Source: Adiantum capillus-veneris
Lineage: Eukaryota; Streptophyta; Polypodiopsida; Polypodiales; Pteridaceae
Length of the DNA: 64,000 bases
Reading direction: 5' to 3'
Assembly (NCBI GenBank): GCA_014529385.2
Contig: CM043952.1
Location: forward strand, 69,257,370-69,321,369
Below, one piece after another: positions 11,908 through 23,073 of the stretch. The position numbers were made by a program, and so were the translations under genes. The notes under the pieces were generated by a model. That model worked only from the letters and a program-made list of their open reading frames with translations, did no database searches and was not told where the DNA came from. The first letter of the stretch is position 1. Every line of letters starts with the position of its first letter.

Positions 11908-14520
11908 ATGGTCGTCACCCGAAGCGGCATGGATACTTCGCATTCAGGTGATGAGCATGAGAGAGGCGACGAAGGATTCTCCCCACCAGGAGATTTTTCC
12001 AACCCTCCCCCTTCGCCATCTACGCCACGAGTTGTCCTCACTCCTATGGAGATGATGGTCAAGTCGATGTTGGACATGATGGCACAACAACAAGAAACGA
12101 ATCGAGTTGCATTGGCACAACTCGCAAGCAAAGCAGAAGAACAAGCAACAAAGGACCGTGCACAAGAAGCCAAGGATCGCGAGCGCGACGAAAGAAACGC
12201 AAGATTGGCCGCACGACAAGAAGAAAATCGACTTGCTCAGGAACGTGAGCGCATTGCTCTTGCCGCAAAACAAGAAGAAAATCGACTTGCTCTCGAACGC
12301 GAGCGCGATGAACGAGATGCACGAAAAGCAGAAAAGGACGCTGAGCGTGAAGCTCAAAGCGAGCTTCGCAATCAAGAATTTATTGCCAAAATCCTAGCCT
12401 CGAAGACCGAACCACCCAAAGATCGTGGAAGTTCGTTAAGTGGCGCAAGCCACGACGCGGATTCCAACGATCCAGTCACAGAAAATTTGACTTTCTGTAA
12501 GTATGACGGTAAGATGGATGCTACAGTTATTCATTCTTGGTTGCATCAATTTAATGCTTATTTTGTGACAACTAAGAAGACAGGAAATAGAAAAGTTTTG
12601 ACGGCAGCCATGTACCTTGCCGGTGATGCCATTAATTGGTACCATGCATGGCAAGAGGTACAGCTAGCCGCGCACCTAGAGGCAGTCGACGATTTCACGC
12701 CCCTCTCTTTTAGTTGGGCTGATTTCCAAGACAAGCTCAAGGCGCGGTTTATGCCACCTCAGTACCTTGCACGATTGAAGGACGATTAGCGAGCTCTCAA
12801 GCAAAATGGTATGCCGGTTATGTCTTTTTCTAATCGTGTTTTGCAGCTAGATACCCAACTACCCATGTCGGATGAAGAGCGCAAAGAGGCTTTTCTCTTT
12901 GGATTGGATAAGTATATCAAGTAGGATGTCGAGGTACTCGATCCAATCAATCTCAACAAGGCGGTAGCTATTGCTATTGCACAGGAGATGTAGCACAACA
13001 AGGGAAAGCCTAAGGAGAACAAGACTTCCACAAGTACCTCGCAGACTCCTCAGAACGGTAAGAACGGTAAGAATGGTAAGAATGATAACTCTTCTAACCA
13101 ATCTGCCAACAGTATCTCATCAAAGAATTCTTCCAATGAATCTAAGGGTAAGGCTAACACAATTGCTAAACCTAAGCTTACTCTAGATAAAAAGGTGGCA
13201 CAAGGAATTGTAGGAGGATACATCACGTCGGAAGAACAAAGCACGTATTCTAAAGAAGGTCGTTGTTTTCATTGTCACATTAAGGGTCACATAAAAAGAA
13301 CATGTCCTAAGCTTGAATCGAATGAATCTAAAGAACCCACAGCACCCACTACATCAGTCAATGCAATGAATGATAACACGATTATGCCCAAAGTTTCTCA
13401 GGACCCTCCCATTGATGATTCTCTCATTAAATGTTATGGTCGTACATCGGGGCACCGTTTTGTGATCAATTCCTCTCTTGTTGAGAGAGCCCGCCTCGAA
13501 GTTAGTCCGAAATCTCCTATCGAGGTCTCTGGCTTTCGTCCTGGTATGGACGCTCTCATCACCGAGGAATGCCTTGATGTGTTATTTGCAATTAAACAGA
13601 CTGCCTTCACTAGAAGATTTGTTGTTTTTCCTCTCTCAGGATGTGATATGATTTTGGGCATTCGATGGTTTCGTAATAATGACGCTCTCATGGATTTTCT
13701 AACTAACACTATAACTCTCAATGCCAAAAGTGATTCTCCTATTGTCATTCATGGAGAGGACATTGCTCATTCTCCATCTCTCATTGCTAATATGCAGGAT
13801 AAGATTGAAAGGATTCGGGCTAAGGAGATTCTCTCAGTCTCTCTTTCTCCACAGCATGACACACAGGATTTGCATGATTGTGTGAAGCATGATGATGATT
13901 TGATTGACCATGATTTGCATGATGATTTGGATGATAAAGACAAGCATGATGAATTGCATGAACAAGATGTGATTGTTCACAAGGATGATGTGTTAGTTAA
14001 TGCTTTTTCTAGCGAAGCTAACCTCGTTGTAGATTCGATTAATCACCAAGAATCGATCTTGGCTTTCGAGTCCAGGTCCACAGATCCCCCACAAGAAGAT
14101 TCGATAGATCCCGAAGAAGCGATCTTGGCTCTCGAGCCTTGGTCCAAAGAGCCCTTACAGGAAGTATTGTGTGTTCCCATGATTGATACGCACGCATTGT
14201 TCGAGTGTTTCATTCGTGAAGGTTTTCTGTACTTTAGTCAACATCGTTATGTGATCCCTTTTACTAGGCATGACATATTGCATGTTGAGCACGTTTCTCT
14301 CATGGATGAGCACGAATGTATGCGGATTTTTCATGAAAAGCTGAAAAGTTTGTATGTCAAGAAGTCACATTCCACGTCTCTTCCTTGGCATGACACAGTT
14401 TCCGAAAGAGCATATGATTGTATGAGCACCAAGCATGGGCATTTCCATCGTGATTTGCCACAGTTGATTGATTTTGATCAAACAGAAAAGAATTCGACCT
14501 CATTGTTTGCATGTGTTTGA
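11908..14520 (+). pseudogene. gag-(pro) polyprotein of array unit 3, three TAG codons
   Basis: Same organisation as units 1 and 2 with TAG at 12787-12789, 12922-12924 and 12991-12993. Unit-specific silent change near 12606 (gct to gcc, Ala), and a C to T change at about 14842 in the downstream relic ORF (Arg to Trp there). The protease-like region again lacks the catalytic Asp. Confidence 0.85.
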
Positions 14521-14913
14521 TGAACGGGTTGTCACTCCGTCTATTTGTTCATCTACATTGCATGCACAGTCTTTAGAGAAGACAAGATTTTTTTCCTTCA
14601 CTTTACATGGAATGGGTATGTTCATGGTTTTGTGTTGGTTCCAGGAATTTTCAGCCATGGAGATTCTTAAAGACGAAAGAAGCCGGACTCTACACGAAGT
14701 TGGAGCAAGAAACGAGATTCAGAAGACTTTGAGTCGCTTTCGGCGCGGCCCAAAGAAGCAAGCATTGCAGACCTTTATGAAGTTCAAGTACCGCTCGATC
14801 CACACGGCAGAGTGGGCCGGCGAAGAGTCCCTTCCAGGATTTTGGATGCTGTTGGCGACCTCCCTCGACGCCATACAGTTCGGTACCAGTACCTCACTTT
14901 GAAAAGGAGGGGA

Positions 14914-16182
14914 TGTCACGTGACACATCCCAACCCTATGTGTCCGTGGACAAGCTACACCACAACAGGGTTCAGTCAGTTCAATCAAGTCTAGATTAGC
15001 AGTGATCTGGCACTTTTGTGAGTCTATTCGTAGACCGTGCATGCCCAGTCACTTAGCATAGATGCATATCCTCCGGTTGCACACAACATGATCATCGGAA
15101 TTCCCATCAGACTCCATTAGCATCAGTTAGGGGAATTTTTCAGTGCATTTAACCTATTTTCCTATTTATTGGTATTTTCACTTATTAATTTTAAGTGACT
15201 TTCCAACAAAAGTAGGTAGGGCAATTTTGCTAAGTTAATATATAAGCAAACCCAAGTTAGCACTTTCTGGCAGAAGAGGTAGCAGGAGCTTCCCGCTCAA
15301 CAGGCAACTTCTCAGCAGTACCCCCTCAGACCATCCTTCGCGTTTTTGCATCTTCTCTCCTTGGCGTTTTTGCATCAACTCAGCAGCCCTGGCGTTTTCC
15401 TCCCTTGCATTCATCGCCATCAACCACAGTGCCCTAGCGTTAGCAGATGCTTGCAGATCAGCCCCATCCTCTGTGTTTCCCGCGACAGAATCACTTCAGC
15501 CCTTAGAGTTGTTGCAGCCAATTACTAATGCCAAGATCTCAGCCACAAAGCCCAGCTTTTTGGTTTTCTGACCCCCAAACTGCCTGGCGTTTTTGGCAAG
15601 AACAGGACAGCATCAGCGTTTTTAATTCTCAGCCCAAAACAGCAGCAGATCCTCGCAGTTTTCAGCCTATGACTCAGTAGCAGAACCATCCCAAGTTGGT
15701 TGCAGATGTTCCCCCATTTTCAGCCATAGAAACGCAGCCAAAACAGTCATTTTCAGCCACCGAAACAGTCTCTGAATTCAGCGATTAGAAGCCTACAGAT
15801 TTCAGCCATCGAGTCGTCGTCATCATCACCGTCGTCATCATCACCGTCGTCATCACCGTCGTCGTCATCGGCATAGTCCAACTTGCATCTGTCCATTGCA
15901 TACGCATTGTACACCTTTGTGCAATCAAAGAATAGACCACTCTCGCCGACGAGAGTGGGGCCTTCGGAGGAGGGTTTTACAACCTCTCGGGTGTCGTATC
16001 TCTTCTCTCTCCTTCTCTCAGTCTCATTCACTTGCACGCACAATCCACTCACTTTGTTCGTGATCATAGCACTCTCCATAAGATGGAAAGCTCTCTCTTT
16101 CCCTAAAGAACTAAAAGGAACCTTGAGCAATAAAGATCACTAATCTTGAGAAAATACAACATTCATTCCGCTGCACCTAACA
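14914..16182 (+). repeat. LTR 4, divergent terminal LTR of the array (1269 bp)
   Basis: Begins exactly like the others, but from about 15820 to the end it carries a 27-bp expansion of the GTC/ATC trinucleotide tract and four substitutions (ctctcctt for ctctactt near 16009; agcactctc for agcattctc; aagatgg for aagacgg; aaagatcac for aaagattac). The first roughly 900 bp match the other LTRs by eye. It ends CCTAACA at 16182 and is followed by unrelated sequence, so it is the outer 3' LTR of the array. Confidence 0.9.
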
Positions 16183-16680
16183 ATTTAAGGGTCCGTCACA
16201 AATTGATGACGTGAAATGGCCACCTGCGGACAGGCAGATGATGTGGCATGCTGTATGGCAGTTGTACGGACGCGCGAAATTCGCGTTGACATGCCACGTG
16301 GACTAGCAGTACGGATTTCCGCTTTTCACGCTGACATGCTGACGTGGCATACTGTACGGAATTTTGAAAATTACGCTGGCTGTTTTTGGTAGTTTTTGGA
16401 GCTAGTTACTTTTGGGACTCATTGCCTTTGAGTTTAACGGCCTTTGGGACTTTGCTTTTGGCATCCCTTGTAAGAATAAAAGGAGCCCAAGGGCCTCACT
16501 TTTCAGAGCATGTGGACGTAAAGAGCTGAGGACCCACGGGAGTTGTACTTTGCTCAAAGATTAATACAAAAAGAAATACCGAAGGGGGCGCCAGTCTTTG
16601 GGGGCCAATCTCTCTTGTCACGGACCATGCGGGCCGTGTCGACTCAATTGAACTTGTCTGAGAAGTGTTTTAAGTGAATC
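16183..16680 (+). repeat. LTR fragment of a second LTR family (relative of 42306-42845)
   Basis: Contains the words gatgacgtgaaatgg, gctgacgtggcatactgtacgg, ggagcccaagggcctcac and gaaataccgaagggggcgccagtctttgggggcc, matching in the same order the reverse complement of 42306-42845 and more distantly the LTRs at 44001-44580. No gene. Interrupted at 16680 by the next insertion. Confidence 0.6.
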
Positions 16681-16841
16681 TGTAAGGTGCAGCGGCAGTG
16701 AATGTCGATAGTGCTCAGGATGGGTGCTCCGAACTTTGCTCAAGGGTTCCTTTTACTTATGGAAGGGAGAGCCTTCCGTTCTTAGAGAGAGAGTGCAAGT
16801 GCAATGAGCACAAACAATGTGAATGCTACTTTGAAGGAAAG

Positions 16842-16961
<120 letters not shown>

Positions 16962-17116
16962 CGACACCAAACGGGTTCTCAAACCCCCCCTAAGGACCCT
17001 CCTCTTTACGGCGAGAGAGGTCTATGCTATAGATTGCACAAATCTCGTACAATGGTCTAGATGCAATGGTCTTGCCGACGATGTCGACGACGAGGACGGG
17101 TTGAAATGCAAAAACG

Positions 17117-18733
17117 CTCTTGGGAGCTATTACGGCGTGGCCTAGAGCAGAGACAGCCGACGTGCACGAAGGAGCGCCTACGGCAGCCCCTCGTCTGGAA
17201 CCCCATGGTTAGCACTCAGCGAGGCCACTTGGTTGGGAGTAGGCCTCATGTTTCTTGGGGTCCCATGGCAGCAGGTCCAGCGCGCTCTCTAGGTGACTGG
17301 CTAGAGTTCACAGGTTTGTCAGAGGAGGTGCAGGTTGTCCAGCTACAGGGCATGAGAGGGGTTCAGAGCATGTGTCAGGACATCTCAGAGTCAGTTCCAG
17401 CTGACTTGCTCACGCCTCTCGAGCCAGTAGCACCCCGGTGGATGGGAGCCTTCACACGACTGGAGGTTCTCATTTCAGTCAGGGCTTGCTCAGAGACTGT
17501 CCCAGCCCTGTTCTTCGAGCTTCAGGGTGGGGGACGACTACAGAGAGTTGCAGTAGAGGCCCCGCAGGTAGCAGAGTGTTGTTTCCAGAGGATCCGAGTT
17601 GTGGGCATCTGTGGGAGGACTTGCGTCATAGACCCTGACCCAGCAGCTCTTGAGACAGGACACTGGAGGCTATGGGCTTGGGAGTGCTGTCCACTGGCAC
17701 GAGTACAGTGGGATCCTGGTGAGTGGCTATGGAGGGACCCATTCTCTTCTGCAGACCGCCTAGGAGTCCCTTTCTTTCAATACACTGTTCGGCTTGGACG
17801 TCATATACTTGCAGCACAGAGTGAGGCCCGCCCCGTTGCAGCACGTCATTGGCAGGAGGAGGGTCTCACAGTTGAGTTCTTGGCAGCTTTTTGGCAGAGG
17901 CTGTGGGACTCCAGACAGCCGAGGCGCGTCACCTTGTTCCAGTGGTTGGTTGCACACAGAGCCACAGCAGTAGGGAGCTGGCTTGTACATAGTGGTCTCT
18001 TGGCCGCATGTACAGCCTGTGACCAGTTGGTGGAGAGTCAGCGTCACTGTCTTTGGGACTGTCCCTCGGCCCAGCAGGTGTGGCTACGAGTTCTTCGGCT
18101 GATGCCTGCCCTCTCCACGGCTCGACAGTACACTTGGGGGGCAGCGGCTTGGTCCACCCTCACGGGCCCGGCACTTCAGTTTGAGCTATCTTCCACCAGC
18201 AGGATGATAGTGATACAGGGGGGTCGACCTACACTCCAGCCTGCTACAGACCTTACTCCACAGGAGTGGAGCAGTGAGAGAGCGGAGTGTTGGGAGCTCA
18301 TCAGCGGCCTAGCTCTCTGGTTCATCTGGCGGGCCCGTTGTTTCCGCATCTTTGAGGCTCGCCTTGTACCACCAGCAGAGACTGTTCGTGACTTTTGGCT
18401 AGAGCTGATCCATACTCTCAGAGGACAGCTTGAGGGACTACAGGGCAGCTCCGACCGCATGCGGGAGCGCCGCGAGGCTTTCCTTCGACTCTGGCGCCCT
18501 GGGCCGTTCTACTCCATGGTCTAGGGGGTGCTCAGATGGCACTACTGTCCACCTGTGTGGCTTTTCCCTCCTCCCATCTCTTGATTTAGCCCCATTGTAC
18601 ATATGCTGTTTTTTCATTGGGAGAGTCTCCCCACCATGCTTGTTGTAGCCCTCTCTTGCAGAGGTGGATGTAGCCCTATGGGCAGTTTTCATTAACTAAT
18701 AGAAGGATCTTTTTCTCAAAAAAAAAAAAAAAA
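17117..18733 (+). mobile_element. 5'-truncated LINE with poly(A) tail
   Basis: The frame open up to TAG 18522-18524 encodes the C-terminal part of a LINE ORF2 protein: low-complexity linker, then the RT zinc-binding region (FQWLVAHRATAVGSW ... CTACDQLVESQRHCLWDC ... AQQVWLRVL, about 17935-18090) and a terminal helix-rich part with WFIWRARCFRIF. The 3' UTR is about 190 bp and ends in A(15) at 18719-18733. The endonuclease and RT core are missing (5' truncation, usual for target-primed insertion). It sits within the solo LTR. No stop interrupts the frame, so the copy is young compared with its relative at 19202-21182. Confidence 0.85.
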
Positions 18734-18977
18734 GTGAAAAATGTATATTTTGGGAACAGGGGTTCTATGTTCTGGAAAATGCTCATGATGGGTAATGAAT
18801 GTCATGCTAATGATCATGCTGTGTGCAATCAGAGGGTATGCAACTATTCTAAGTGCCTGGACATGCACGGCGTGCACACATGCTCACAAGGGTGCTAGAA
18901 CACTTCCTAGTCTAACCTGAACCCTAGAACTGGGATAGCTTGTCCACATGCACATAGGGTTAGATGTGCACGTGACA

Positions 18978-19201
18978 GAATCTCTCTCTTGTGTCGCGAT
19001 AGATTATAGACTTGGGGTGGCCAAGTTTGTTACAGTTTCTACTTGCTTTAGCCAAATTGATCCGAAGAGAGGTTATCATCATCGTATCCAAATTGCTCTT
19101 GGAGACGTCTACAAGACAACTTCCAGGACGACTTTTGAGTTTGCATGAATATTTGGTGATGCCATTTGGACATACGAATGCTCCGGCTACATTTATGCAT
19201 T
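18978..19201 (+). pseudogene. Ty3/gypsy reverse transcriptase fragment
   Basis: Translates in pieces to DYR, FSQIDPKRGYHH, ALGDVYKTT and, after a frameshift, EYLVMPFGHTNAPATFM, the RT motifs 2-3 region of Ty3/gypsy pol. It lacks the YxDD box and both ends and is cut at 19201 by the next LINE. Pure remnant. Confidence 0.8.
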
Positions 19202-21182
19202 GGAGCTCGGCATGGCTCTGTTTGGTAGACAGAGTTGTAGTGGCCAACCAGGTGCTGTTGGCTACTATGTGGTACATCACGTCTTGCTGGATCTTCTCGA
19301 GCTCCTGTATCAGCCAGCTAGAGAGGCTGATAAGGAACTTTCTTTGGTTAGAGCGGGACACGCAGTTAGCCCGGGCCAAAGTAGCTTGGCAGGTCATCAC
19401 CTTACCATGTTCTGAGGGGGGGTTGGGGATCATCAAGTTTCAATCCAACACAACACACGAGAGCCCTTCTTGGGAAGTTTGTGGTCAGGGGACTCCTTGC
19501 AGGAGAGGAGCCCTGGAAGGAGTTGTTGCTTCACTGGCTTCTAGCTCAAGTCCCTCATAGAGGAGGCCCTTGGAGCCCTTCCATTAGGTGGATCTTTACA
19601 GAGATGCGCAGAGTTGGTTTGAGCAGGAGGTTGGAGGATCGGTTTGCTGTAGGCTTGCTTAGGTCTCGGGAGCAGTTGAGGAGTGGCCTGGAGCAACATC
19701 AGCCCACTTGCACGGAGGAGCGCTTGAGACAGCCCCTTGTTTGGAACCCCATGGTTAGCACTCAAAGAGGCCACCTGGTTGGTAGTAGGCCTCATGTTTC
19801 TTGGGGTCCCATGGCAGAGGGTCCAGCCCGCACTCTCGGCGACTGGCTTCAATTTTCAGGTTTGTCCGCTTAGAGTATCCAGCTATGAGGCATGAGGGGT
19901 GCAGAGCATGTGCTAGGATATTACAGAGGCTTTACCAGCTGATTGGCTCACCCCTCTAGAGACAGCAACTCCTTGATGGATGGGGGCCTTCACACGACTG
20001 GAGGTCCTCATTGCATTTCGTGCTTGCTCGGAGTTCATACCTCCCACGTTCTTTGAGGTTTAGGGAGAGGGTCGCCTACACAGAGTCTCAATAGTGGCTC
20101 CACAGGTTGCAGAGTGTTGTTTCCAGAAGAATCGAGTAGCGTGCATCTCTGGGAGGACTTGTGTCATAGATCTTGACCCAACAGATTGTGAGACAGGCCA
20201 TTGGCGGCTTTGGGTGTGGGAGAGTTGGCTGTTGACACGAGTACGATGGGACCCTGGAGAGTGGTTTTGGAGAGACCCCTTCTCTTAGCCGATCACCTTG
20301 GGATCCCCTTCTTTCAGTACACAGTTTGACTGGGGCACCACATACTGGCAGCACACAAAGGCTTGTCCTGCTGTAGCACCTCATTGGCAGGAGGAGGGTC
20401 TTACAGCTGAGTTCTTGTCAGGTTTTTGGGAGCGGTTGTGGGACTCCAGACAACAAAGGAGAGTCACTTTGTTCCAGTGGCTAGCTGCACACAGAGCTGT
20501 CTGTGGGACTGTCCCATGGCACAACAGGTTTGGCTTCGGGTTCTTCGGCTGATGCGAGCTCTTTCCACAGCGCGACACTACACTTGGGGTGCTGTAGCGT
20601 GGTTCACCCTCACGAGCCCTCCGCTCCATTTTGAGCTAGCCTCCACCAGCAGGATGATGGTGATCCAGGGGGGGGTTGACCTACACTTCAGCTTGCCACA
20701 GAGCTTACCCCCTTAGGAGTGGTGCAGTGAGAGAGGTATGTTGGGAGCTCGTCTGTGGCGTGACATTGGTTCATTTGGCGGTCCCGTTGCTTCCGCATCT
20801 TCGAGGCTTGTCCTGTCCCACGGGCAGAGACTGTTCGTGACTTTTGGTTGGAGCTGATCCACACTCTCAAGGGTTAGTTCGAGAGACTTCAGGGCAGTTT
20901 CGATTGCATGTGGGAGCATAGAGAGGCTTTTGTGCGCTCTGATGCCGAGGGCCTTTCTTCACCATGGTCTAGGGTGTGCCCAGATGGCACTACCGTCCAC
21001 CTGTGTGTGGTTCTTTCCTCCTCCCATTTTGTGATTTAGCTCATTGTACATATTTTGTTTACTCACTGGGAGAGTCTCCCCATGCTTTTGATGTAGCCCT
21101 CTCTAGTAGAGGTGGTTTGTAGCCCTATAGTGGGCTGTTTTATTAACTAATGGAAGGATCTTTTTCTTGGAAAAAAAAAAAA
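19202..21182 (+). mobile_element. Second, decayed LINE copy with poly(A) tail
   Basis: Paralogue of 17117-18733 that extends further 5': begins within the RT C-terminal part (RVVVANQVLLATMWYITSC, ARAKVAW, LPCSEGGLGIIKF), continues with EEPWKELLLHWL and RRLEDRF, then the part shared with the first copy (ERLRQPLVWNPMVSTQRGH). Many stops and frameshifts. Poly(A) at about 21170-21182, preceded by a 3' UTR sharing gagagtctcccc and ttaactaatagaaggatc-type words with copy 1. Inserted in the gypsy RT fragment. Confidence 0.82.
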
Positions 21183-21773
21183 CCATGCAGAAGCTCAGGT
21201 TGTAAACATTTGTATTGATGTATTCTTTTACGATGTATTTATTCTCTTATAAGTGTTGTGGTGGGTTTGCATGGGAATATGTGCCCCCCAGCCCACCAGC
21301 CCCTATTGGGTAGTGACATAGTTACCCGGAACGGGAAATCGGAACGGGGAACAGGGAATGCCAACAAGCATGGAATGCCATTCCTTGTTACGGATACTCA
21401 CGTCTGAAACATAGAACGGGGATTCGGAACGGGAAGTTGGAATGGAAACGGGGAATGGAGACCTGAAAATGGCCATTCCTGTAATTATGGGTATTGATGT
21501 CTTTAGTGGGGATGTCATTATATCCTGTGCTATATATGATGGAGTTGATTGTTATATTGTTTTACGACAGCTATGACAGGTATAAGACTAGCACTTTCCT
21601 TTAAAGATAAATCTGGGCTTTTTCTGGATTCGTTTAGGTGGAAAGGTAGTGTAAGGGTTGTGCTGGTAATGAAGGGCCTTGGAGGTGTTGGTTTCCAAAT
21701 ATACAGTTTTAATAGTCTGATTGGACTTTTAGCTACTCAGTCTTGACAGCTTGCTCTTTTTGGCCACTTTCAG
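21183..21773 (+). other. Intron sequence upstream of the DUF3598 exon
   Basis: No gene. Contains a purine-rich stretch with repeated ggaacggg/ggaatgg words (21330-21460) and ends in the polypyrimidine tract and acceptor ttggccactttcag (21758-21773). The preceding exon of the gene was not found downstream of 1 in this window. Confidence 0.5.
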
Positions 21774-21963
21774 AGGTGTGAAGCTGCCCTCTCGCCGCCC
21801 TGCTCTTGTTTGCGAAAGCTGCCTTTACACTGAGGAGGGTGACGGTCGTGTGCGTGGATTTCATGTACTGGATCCTCGTGGCCTCCTCGATTTTATAGGG
21901 GTGTTTCATGAAAAAAGGGACAACGGCCCTTTTATTCAGTCTGCTGACAACAGCACCATCCCA
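21774..21963 (+). CDS. Exon of a DUF3598 (BFA1-like) chloroplast protein gene
   Basis: Acceptor tttcag at 21768-21773 and donor GTAAGT at 21964-21969 bound a 190-bp exon entering in phase 2 and leaving in phase 0. It encodes VKLPSRRPALVCESC, a DGRVRGFHVLDPRG segment and FHEKRDNGPF. It joins in frame with 48566-48712 and 48914-49186. The C-terminal sequence of the combined product matches the DUF3598 family of cyanobacteria and plastids; to my recollection Arabidopsis BFA1, an assembly factor of the chloroplast ATP synthase CF1, belongs to it. That function is inferred from family membership. Earlier exons, including any transit peptide, must lie before the window or have escaped me. Confidence 0.65.
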
Positions 21964-21969
21964 GTAAGT

Positions 21970-22985
21970 CTTCAGTTTGCATTATATTTTCTGGGAGGGG
22001 CTTTTAGACAGAAACTAATCCTACAGTTTTTTTTTGAATTTTTTTTGCTTGAATTTATATCAAGCTAATGATAGCTTTGTTCTCCATTCATGGGCTGTGT
22101 TCCTGGGTGCCCTTGTTACCCTTGTTGTCTCAAAGGCTCTTTGAAAGCATGGTGAACTGACAATGAAAATTTAACACAGGTTATAATTACAATAATGCAA
22201 GTGAAAAGAGGAGAATTTGAGAAGAATTTGATTTTAATGTAACTAGCAAGAAATCCACCAGAGCCACAGAAGAAGTTTACCAATCTACAAATTCTTGCCT
22301 AGTGGCCTAATTTTTGAAGTTCTTTATTTCAAATGAAGTAACCATTTGGCCTCAATAGAAAATGGCTGGGTGCAGCTCATTATTGGAGCCTGGACCCTAT
22401 CTACTCGTTGGCTCCTTAAAACAATTGCTGCAAGAGTATTTTACGCAGAAATTCTCTGGTTGATACCTTTTCCGGCTCTCTGCATGGCTGATTCCCTTCC
22501 CCTTTAATAGAAGGCAGGGTATTATCGAATGGGAGTTTTGTTTCTGCACGTTTCCTGAGCAGAGTGACTTTTAATCTCCTCTTTCAGGCCTTGTGGCTTG
22601 GCTTTGAATCTTCCATGTCAGCATCCTCCTCTTTGAGGCATCCCTCTTTCTCAACATCCTTTCTTTCCTGTCTGGTAGGGCTGCTCTTGGCTTGTTTTTT
22701 GCCTCAAACACCAGGAAACAGTGCCCTCAGTTGGCCATGACCCTCCCTTAAACCCTGGTCCCTTCCCTGACCAGCACTTGCCTAGCTGTCACTACTGATA
22801 AGGTCCTCGCAAAAATGGTGAAGTTGCCTATTTGATAAAGCAGTTGAACTGAGGGATATAGAGCGAACCAAATGTCAAAGTGACTACTTAGATAATCAAC
22901 AGAGTTGCTAATGTAGCAATCCACAACAAGAAGCGGATCCAAAGAAAGGAACTATTTTACCGCTTGTGTCAGTGTCACGTGCGGA
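21970..22985 (+). other. Unique intron sequence, no gene seen
   Basis: AT-rich, no long ORF on either strand and no repeat family I recognise. Read as the intact 5' part of the large intron. Confidence 0.4.
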
Positions 22986-22987
22986 TT

Positions 22988-23073
22988 GCACTTGAGCCAT
23001 GTGGACAAGCTACCGGGGGGGGGGGGGGGAGGAGAAGAAGAAGAGAATTTTTACGTCGTAGGAAACTATGCCG
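22988..23073 (-). repeat. Poly(G/C) run and SINE-type 3' tail fragment
   Basis: On the minus strand reads CATAGTTTCCTACGACGTAA followed by a CTTCTTCTTC tail and a C run; the same words (gatagtttcctacgacgtta plus cttcttcttc) end the SINE-like unit at 43600-43790. Only the 3' end is present, next to the LINE end at 23074. Confidence 0.5.

Larger units (their letters stand above)
1..16182 (+). mobile_element. Tandem array of a non-autonomous LTR retrotransposon (period 4752 bp)
   Basis: Four direct LTR copies (658-1899, 5410-6651, 10162-11403, 14914-16182) alternate with identical 3510-bp internal regions; the window opens inside another internal region, so the array continues upstream. Every LTR begins TGTCACGTGACAC and ends CCTAACA, is preceded by the polypurine tract GAAAAGGAGGGGA and followed after one base by the primer site TGGTATCAGAGC (initiator-Met tRNA type). 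Units differ by only one or a few substitutions per 4.75 kb (for example cccaacatt versus cccaagatt near 7080; gcagccatg versus gcagctatg near 12606). Each unit encodes gag and a degenerate protease region but no reverse transcriptase, RNase H or integrase, so it is non-autonomous. Shared LTRs between units indicate LTR-LTR unequal exchange or insertion of concatemeric cDNA rather than independent insertions. The 3' junction is at 16182/16183; the 5' junction and its target duplication lie outside. Confidence 0.93.

Noticed and set aside
17061-17116. Start of the 487-codon ORF
   Set aside because: The first codons are LTR sequence; true LINE sequence begins near 17117, so the ATG is fortuitous.
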